Positions 35,613 to 39,531 of a stretch of DNA of 39,531 nucleotides are shown here, one piece after another. Location: positions 1-39,531 of the forward strand of contig DUPF01000286.1 of the NCBI GenBank assembly GCA_012838445.1. The letters are read 5' to 3'. Each line of letters opens with the position of its first letter. Within the stretch, counting starts at the first letter, position 1. The position numbers and the translations under genes were made by a program. The notes beneath the pieces were generated by a model. It saw only the letters and a list, made by a program, of their open reading frames with translations. It had not been told where the DNA came from and did not search any database. The DNA comes from Intrasporangiaceae bacterium. GTDB lineage: Bacteria; Actinomycetota; Actinomycetes; Actinomycetales; Dermatophilaceae.

Positions 35613-36533
35613 ATGACGGTACAGACGATGCCACGACGATCCACGATGCGCAGCCGGGCGCTACCCCCGCGAACTGCGTCCCCCCAGGTCCAACCCGAAC
35701 CCAGGATCCTCCCGACGGCGCGGATCGCGGTGACAGTGGCACCGCCGACCTCCCGGCAACCGGATCACGGCCCGCACCGGGCGGCGGTGAGCGCGCTGTC
35801 CGCAGCCCTGGTCCTCGGTCCGACCCGCACCGCCACCGTCGTCGGGAGCACGCGCGCCGGGTGCTACCTCCTGTTCGCCGGCACCGGCCGGGACCGGCCC
35901 GAGGTGCTGCCCGTCCTCGTCCCCGAGGCGCTCGCCCTGCCCACGGCAGTGCGCCTCGCGCACCCCTGCGCCGAGCTGGCCGCTCTCGCGGTCCGCGACC
36001 GGGTCCAGGTCGGCCAGGGCCGGATCGAGGCGGCGGGACTGAGCATCACGATCGTGCGGACCTTCCGACCGACCCGGGTCCGTCCGTCGACGGATGGTTC
36101 CGGGCCCGATTCGGCGCCCGAAACGGGCCCGAACCCATCCGTCGACGGGGTGTGTTCGCCCGGACCGGACACCGGACTCGTCGAGCGGATCGGCCTGGGG
36201 TTGGGCCTGACCCCGGAGATCGACGACGAGCTGGCCGGCCACCTCCTCGTCGCGGTCGCGATGGGCTGGCCGACCCCGGACCTGGAGCCCTTCCTGCACC
36301 AGACGAGTGCACTGTCCGCCTCGCTCCTGCGGGCCGCCGCCAAGGGGTATGCGGTGCCCGCCGTCGTCGCCTACATCGACGCCGTCGTCGGCCGCGACCA
36401 GCACACGGCTGACCGGGTGCGTCCCCAGGTCGAAGCGATCGGGCATACCTCCGGACCGGCACTGCTGCGTGGGATCGACGCCGCCACAGCACGATTCGAC
36501 ACCCCCGTCGGCGCCGAGAGGACGGTCGCGTGA
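35613..36533 (+). CDS. DUF2877 protein (YlbF/AllH-like), with an internal palindromic element
   Basis: A 306-aa DUF2877 protein. The conserved block GLGLGLTPEIDDELAGHLL resembles the family's GLTPxxDD motif, followed by LSASLLRAAAKGYAVP. In E. coli the equivalent ylbF lies with fdrA, ylbE and a carbamate kinase gene, and the three products have been reported as oxamate carbamoyltransferase in allantoin use. The ATG at 35613 follows GGGAG by 6 nt. Residues about 158-179 (STDGSGPDSAPETGPNPSVDG) are encoded by the 65-bp palindrome and look like an insertion between conserved blocks. The stop overlaps the fdrA GTG by 4 bp. Confidence 0.8.
   Translation: MTVQTMPRRSTMRSRALPPRTASPQVQPEPRILPTARIAVTVAPPTSRQPDHGPHRAAVSALSAALVLGPTRTATVVGSTRAGCYLLFAGTGRDRPEVLPVLVPEALALPTAVRLAHPCAELAALAVRDRVQVGQGRIEAAGLSITIVRTFRPTRVRPSTDGSGPDSAPETGPNPSVDGVCSPGPDTGLVERIGLGLGLTPEIDDELAGHLLVAVAMGWPTPDLEPFLHQTSALSASLLRAAAKGYAVPAVVAYIDAVVGRDQHTADRVRPQVEAIGHTSGPALLRGIDAATARFDTPVGAERTVA
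36084..36148. repeat. 65-bp palindromic element, copy 2, inside the DUF2877 gene
   Basis: Arms CCGTCGACGGATGG and CCATCCGTCGACGG bracket the inner palindrome CGGGCCCG...CGGGCCCG. It has the same length and nearly the same sequence as the copy at 15512-15576. Here it is read in frame and adds a Gly/Pro/Ser/Asp-rich loop to the protein. Confidence 0.85.
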
Positions 36534-38056
36534 CGCAGTCCCTCGATCTGGTCGAGGTGCGCACCGGCGCCTATCACGACTCGGTGAGTCTGATGCAGGT
36601 GTCTCGAGCCGTTGCCGCAACCGCCGGGGTCAGCGCTGCCCAGGTGGCGATGGCGACCGAGCTCAACGTCGAGGTGCTCACCGGGATGGGCTTTCGCGTG
36701 CCCGACGACGCCGGCCCGAACGACCTCGTCATCGCGCTGCGGGCCGAGTCCGAGGATGCGGTGCAGGCCGGTCAGGCAGCCGTCGAGGAGGCACTCGTCG
36801 CGCTGCGGTCCGCGGGGCGTGGTTCAGGGGGCATGGGTGCGGCGCCGCCGCCGCGGACCCTCGGGTCGGCCGCCCGGGGCGCCGGGGCGAACCTCGCCCT
36901 GATCTCGGTGCCGGGGAGCCATGCCGTGACCGAGACCTTCGACGCGATCGACGCGGGTCTGTCGGTCATGCTGTTCTCCGACAACGTGTCGGTCGCCGAC
37001 GAGGTCCGGCTCAAGGACGCCGCCCTGGGGGCCGGCGTCCTCGTCATGGGACCGGACTGCGGGACCGCACTCGTGCAGGGTGTCGCGCTCGGGTTCGCCA
37101 ACGTCGTGCGCTCCGGATCCGTCGGACTCGTCGCCGCTTCCGGCACCGGTGCCCAGCAGGTCATGTGTCTCCTCGACGCCGCCGGGGTCGGCGTCTCCCA
37201 CTGCCTCGGTGTCGGCGGACGTGACCTCTCCGACGCCGTGGGTGGCCGCTCCACCGGCCAGGCGTTGACTGCTCTCGCGGACGACCCGCAGACCACCTCG
37301 GTCATCGTCGTCTCCAAACCTCCTGACGACGCCGTCCTGGCCGAGATCCGTTCCCACGCCACAGCCCTCGGCCTGCAGGTGCACTGGGCGATCCTCGGCA
37401 CCGGACGCCCGGACCTGACCGCTGCCGTGGAGTCGGCACTGACGGACCAGGGCATCCCCGTCCCGCAGTGGCCCACGATCGTCGCTGACCCGGACCCGGA
37501 CGGACTCTCCCGAGGTCACAGCCTCCGCGGCCTGTTCTGTGGCGGCACCCTCGCCGACGAGGCGATGCTCGTCGCCGGGGGCCTGCTCGCCGACCCGATC
37601 CGGTCCAACATCGCCCACGACCCGGACCGGCGGATCAGCGGTCACGACCGCGTCGACGGTCACGTCGTCATCGACTTCGGCGACGACGGGATGACCCAGG
37701 GACGGGCCCACCCGATGATCGACCCGAGCCTGCGGATGGAACGCATCGCCGCCGAGGCATCCGACCCGGCCTGCGGGGTGCTCCTCCTCGACCTCGTCCT
37801 CGGCCACGGCGCCCATCCCGACCCGGCCGGGGACCTCGCCGAGGCGATCCGATCCGCCCGGGAGGTCGCGCATACCTCCGGGCGGGCGTTGCCGGTCGTC
37901 GTCTCCCTCACCGGAACCGACGCCGACCCGCAGGGGTATGCGTCCACCGCCGACATCCTCGCCGCCGCTGGCGCGTCGGTGTTCCTGTCCAACGCCGCGG
38001 CGACCCGTCACGCCGCGATGCTCCTGTCCGGCCCGGCCCACGGAGGTGCCCGATGA
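36530..38056 (+). CDS. fdrA: FdrA-like acyl-CoA-synthetase-fold protein (carbamoyltransferase component)
   Basis: A 508-aa FdrA-family protein with succinyl-CoA-synthetase-like domains. Motifs include VMGPDCGTA (about residue 169), SGTGAQQVMCLLDAAGVG, FCGGTLADEAML, DFGDDGMTQGRAHPMIDP (about 378-395) and LDLVLGHGAHPDP (about 417-430). The GTG start overlaps the previous stop by 4 bp, and the stop overlaps the next ATG by 4 bp, so three proteins are made together as a complex. In enterobacteria the homologous set yields carbamoyl phosphate from oxalurate. Here, with a barbiturase-family enzyme, ureidomalonate is a candidate substrate (inference). Confidence 0.92.
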   Translation: MTQSLDLVEVRTGAYHDSVSLMQVSRAVAATAGVSAAQVAMATELNVEVLTGMGFRVPDDAGPNDLVIALRAESEDAVQAGQAAVEEALVALRSAGRGSGGMGAAPPPRTLGSAARGAGANLALISVPGSHAVTETFDAIDAGLSVMLFSDNVSVADEVRLKDAALGAGVLVMGPDCGTALVQGVALGFANVVRSGSVGLVAASGTGAQQVMCLLDAAGVGVSHCLGVGGRDLSDAVGGRSTGQALTALADDPQTTSVIVVSKPPDDAVLAEIRSHATALGLQVHWAILGTGRPDLTAAVESALTDQGIPVPQWPTIVADPDPDGLSRGHSLRGLFCGGTLADEAMLVAGGLLADPIRSNIAHDPDRRISGHDRVDGHVVIDFGDDGMTQGRAHPMIDPSLRMERIAAEASDPACGVLLLDLVLGHGAHPDPAGDLAEAIRSAREVAHTSGRALPVVVSLTGTDADPQGYASTADILAAAGASVFLSNAAATRHAAMLLSGPAHGGAR

Positions 38057-39489
38057 GCGATCCGCTCCGGTCCGCAGCGGCCGACCTGCACGGACTGCTG
38101 ACCAACGACCCCGTCGTCGCCACGTCGGGGGTGGGTCTGTTCGCCGACGCGCTGCGTGACCAGGCGGTCGCCGTCACCGAGACGGACTGGCAGCCACCTA
38201 TGGACGGCACCGAGGACGATCTGGCCGCCGTCCTGGCCGACCGGCGCCGTGTCGCGGCCAACGCGTTGGCGGCACAACGGATGACCGCCTCGACGGCCGC
38301 TCTGGTCGACGTCGTCCAGGCCCGCGATGCCCTCGGACTCGAGGCGGGCACGTTCCTGCACGCCGGTCCGCCGCTGGAGTGGGAGCGGGCCTCCGGGCCG
38401 ATGCAGGGTGCCCTCATCGGGGCGGTCCTCTTCGAGGGGTTGGCCGACACGGCCGGGGAGGCCGAGCGGCAACTCGCCTCCGGGGCCTATGAGTTCGAGC
38501 CGTGCCATCACCGGGATGCGGTCGGTCCGATGGCCGGTGTCGTCAGTCCGTCGATGTGGCTGTACGAACTGCGCGACGAGGTGCACGGCAACACCTCCTG
38601 GTCGTCCCTGAACGAAGGCCTGGGGAAGGTGCTCCGTTACGGCGCCTACAACGACGAGGTGATCGACCGGCTGCACTGGATGACGCGGATCCTCGGCCCG
38701 CTGCTGCAGCAGGCGGTCCGTTCGATCGGCCCGGTCGACATCACCGCGATCATCGCCCAGATGCTGCAGATGGGCGACGAGGGCCACAACCGCAACCGGG
38801 CCGGCTCGCTCATGCTGCTGCGGGAGCTGCTCCCCGGGCTGATCCAGGCCGACGGATCCTCGAGCGACATCGCCGACGCGGTCCGCTTCTCCGGCGCGAA
38901 CGAGCACTTCTTCCTCAACCTGGGCATGCCGGCCTGCAAGTTGGCCACCCTCGCCGCCCACGGCATACCCGGCAGTTCCATCGTGACGACGATGGCCCGC
39001 AACGGGACCGACTTCGGCATCCGCGTCTCCGGGACCGGGGATCAGTGGTTCATCGGGCCGGCCCAGACCCCGCAGGGGCTCTTCCTCGGCGACTACGGAC
39101 CGGAGGACGCCAACCCCGACATCGGTGACTCCGCGATCACCGAGACCGCCGGGATCGGCGGGTTCGCGATGGCCGCCGCCCCCGCGATCGTCAAGTTCGT
39201 CGGCGGTGACGTGCCGTTCGCGCTCGAGGCGACCCAGTTGATGTACGAGATCACCGAGACCGAGCACCCGATGTTCCAGGTGCCGATCCTCGAGTTCCGC
39301 GGCACCCCGACCGGCATCGACGTCACCAAGGTGGTGCGCACCGGCATCCTGCCGCAGATCAACACCGGCATGGCCGGTGCGGTCGCCGGGACCGGTCAGG
39401 TCGGTGCCGGCCTCGTGACACCCCCGGCGGAGTGCTTCCCCGCGGCGTTGGCCGCGCTGCGCCGGGCCATCTCCTGGCCCATCTCCTGA
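38053..39489 (+). CDS. DUF1116 protein (YlbE/AllG-like)
   Basis: A 478-aa DUF1116 protein, the family's normal length. Conserved blocks: MGDEGHNRNRAGSLMLLREL (about residue 238), NEHFFLNLGMPACKLATLAA, TTMARNGTDFGIRVSG, ETAGIGGFAMAAAPAIVKFV and TGIDVTKVVRTGILPQINTG. It is the third component of the FdrA-type carbamoyltransferase set and ends the operon in the window. The reaction chemistry is known only from the enterobacterial oxamate system. Confidence 0.92.
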   Translation: MSDPLRSAAADLHGLLTNDPVVATSGVGLFADALRDQAVAVTETDWQPPMDGTEDDLAAVLADRRRVAANALAAQRMTASTAALVDVVQARDALGLEAGTFLHAGPPLEWERASGPMQGALIGAVLFEGLADTAGEAERQLASGAYEFEPCHHRDAVGPMAGVVSPSMWLYELRDEVHGNTSWSSLNEGLGKVLRYGAYNDEVIDRLHWMTRILGPLLQQAVRSIGPVDITAIIAQMLQMGDEGHNRNRAGSLMLLRELLPGLIQADGSSSDIADAVRFSGANEHFFLNLGMPACKLATLAAHGIPGSSIVTTMARNGTDFGIRVSGTGDQWFIGPAQTPQGLFLGDYGPEDANPDIGDSAITETAGIGGFAMAAAPAIVKFVGGDVPFALEATQLMYEITETEHPMFQVPILEFRGTPTGIDVTKVVRTGILPQINTGMAGAVAGTGQVGAGLVTPPAECFPAALAALRRAISWPIS

Positions 39490-39505
39490 CCCACTCCTGC
39501 GCCGC

Positions 39506-39531
39506 CACAACTTCGCAATCGCGAAGTTATG
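39506..39531. promoter_or_regulatory. Near-perfect 26-bp palindrome at the window end
   Basis: Outer bases CACAACTTCGC and GCGAAGTTATG flank AATC; ten of eleven pairs match. It starts 16 bp after the DUF1116 stop. It looks like an operator for a dimeric regulator of the next, unseen gene. A short terminator is less likely because no T-tract is visible. Confidence 0.5.

Overview
The window is high-GC DNA (about 70% by eye) with dense genes, frequent 4-bp ATGA/GTGA start-stop overlaps, GTG starts and probable leaderless starts. This fits an actinobacterium. The perM-purN-purH order, the mymA-like monooxygenase/SDR pair and the CWB2 surface proteins also fit Actinomycetota; a Micrococcales relative is a guess.

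Layout. 1-128 is a perfect palindrome. 133-1520 (-) is an ECF sigma factor with a membrane partner. 1867-5462 (+) is perM-purN-purH, with a recognisable ZTP riboswitch in front of purH. 5510-8007 (+) encodes a Baeyer-Villiger-type flavin monooxygenase and an SDR. 8019-9566 (-) is an MFS-like membrane protein. 9759-12095 (+) encodes two paralogous cell-wall-binding-repeat proteins. 12206-14377 (-) encodes a carbamate kinase and a barbiturase/cyanuric-acid-type ring-opening amidohydrolase. 14580-15518 (+) is an EamA permease. 15604-18274 (-) encodes a class III CoA transferase and a fused beta/alpha carboxyltransferase. 18554-21145 (-) is a DEDDh exonuclease with a cNMP/CBS/DUF294 protein. 21235-22774 (-) holds a small membrane protein and a frameshifted lipoprotein. 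22884-27055 (-) is hyuAB. 27208-32242 (-) holds a PPOX-type flavoprotein and a coxMSL-G type molybdenum hydroxylase. 32353-33900 (-) is an NCS2 uracil-type permease. 34019-35482 (-) is a PucR regulator. 35613-39489 (+) is DUF2877-fdrA-DUF1116.

Main interpretation (inference). The units from 12206 to 39489, except EamA and the 18554-22774 block, look like one dispersed catabolic regulon. An inverted repeat, consensus TTGGCA-N5-TGCCAA, lies in front of five units: carbamate kinase/amidohydrolase, CoA transferase/carboxyltransferase, hyuAB, the NCS2 permease, and DUF2877-fdrA-DUF1116. At each it sits 22-23 nt upstream of a -10-like hexamer, the geometry of an activator site abutting -35. PucR is the obvious candidate regulator. 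A pathway that uses nearly all parts is oxidative uracil (or related pyrimidine) breakdown: uptake by NCS2; hydroxylation to barbiturate by the Mo enzyme; ring opening to ureidomalonate; phosphorolytic transfer of the carbamoyl group by the FdrA/DUF1116/DUF2877 complex (instead of hydrolysis to urea); ATP recovery by carbamate kinase; and activation and decarboxylation of the malonate product by the CoA transferase and the carboxyltransferase fusion.

Two sequence-level oddities cut across gene boundaries. The 10-mer GTATGCGGTG occurs 13 times exactly (10 on +, 3 on -). A 65-bp palindromic element occurs twice, once inside the DUF2877 coding sequence and once over the EamA stop codon.
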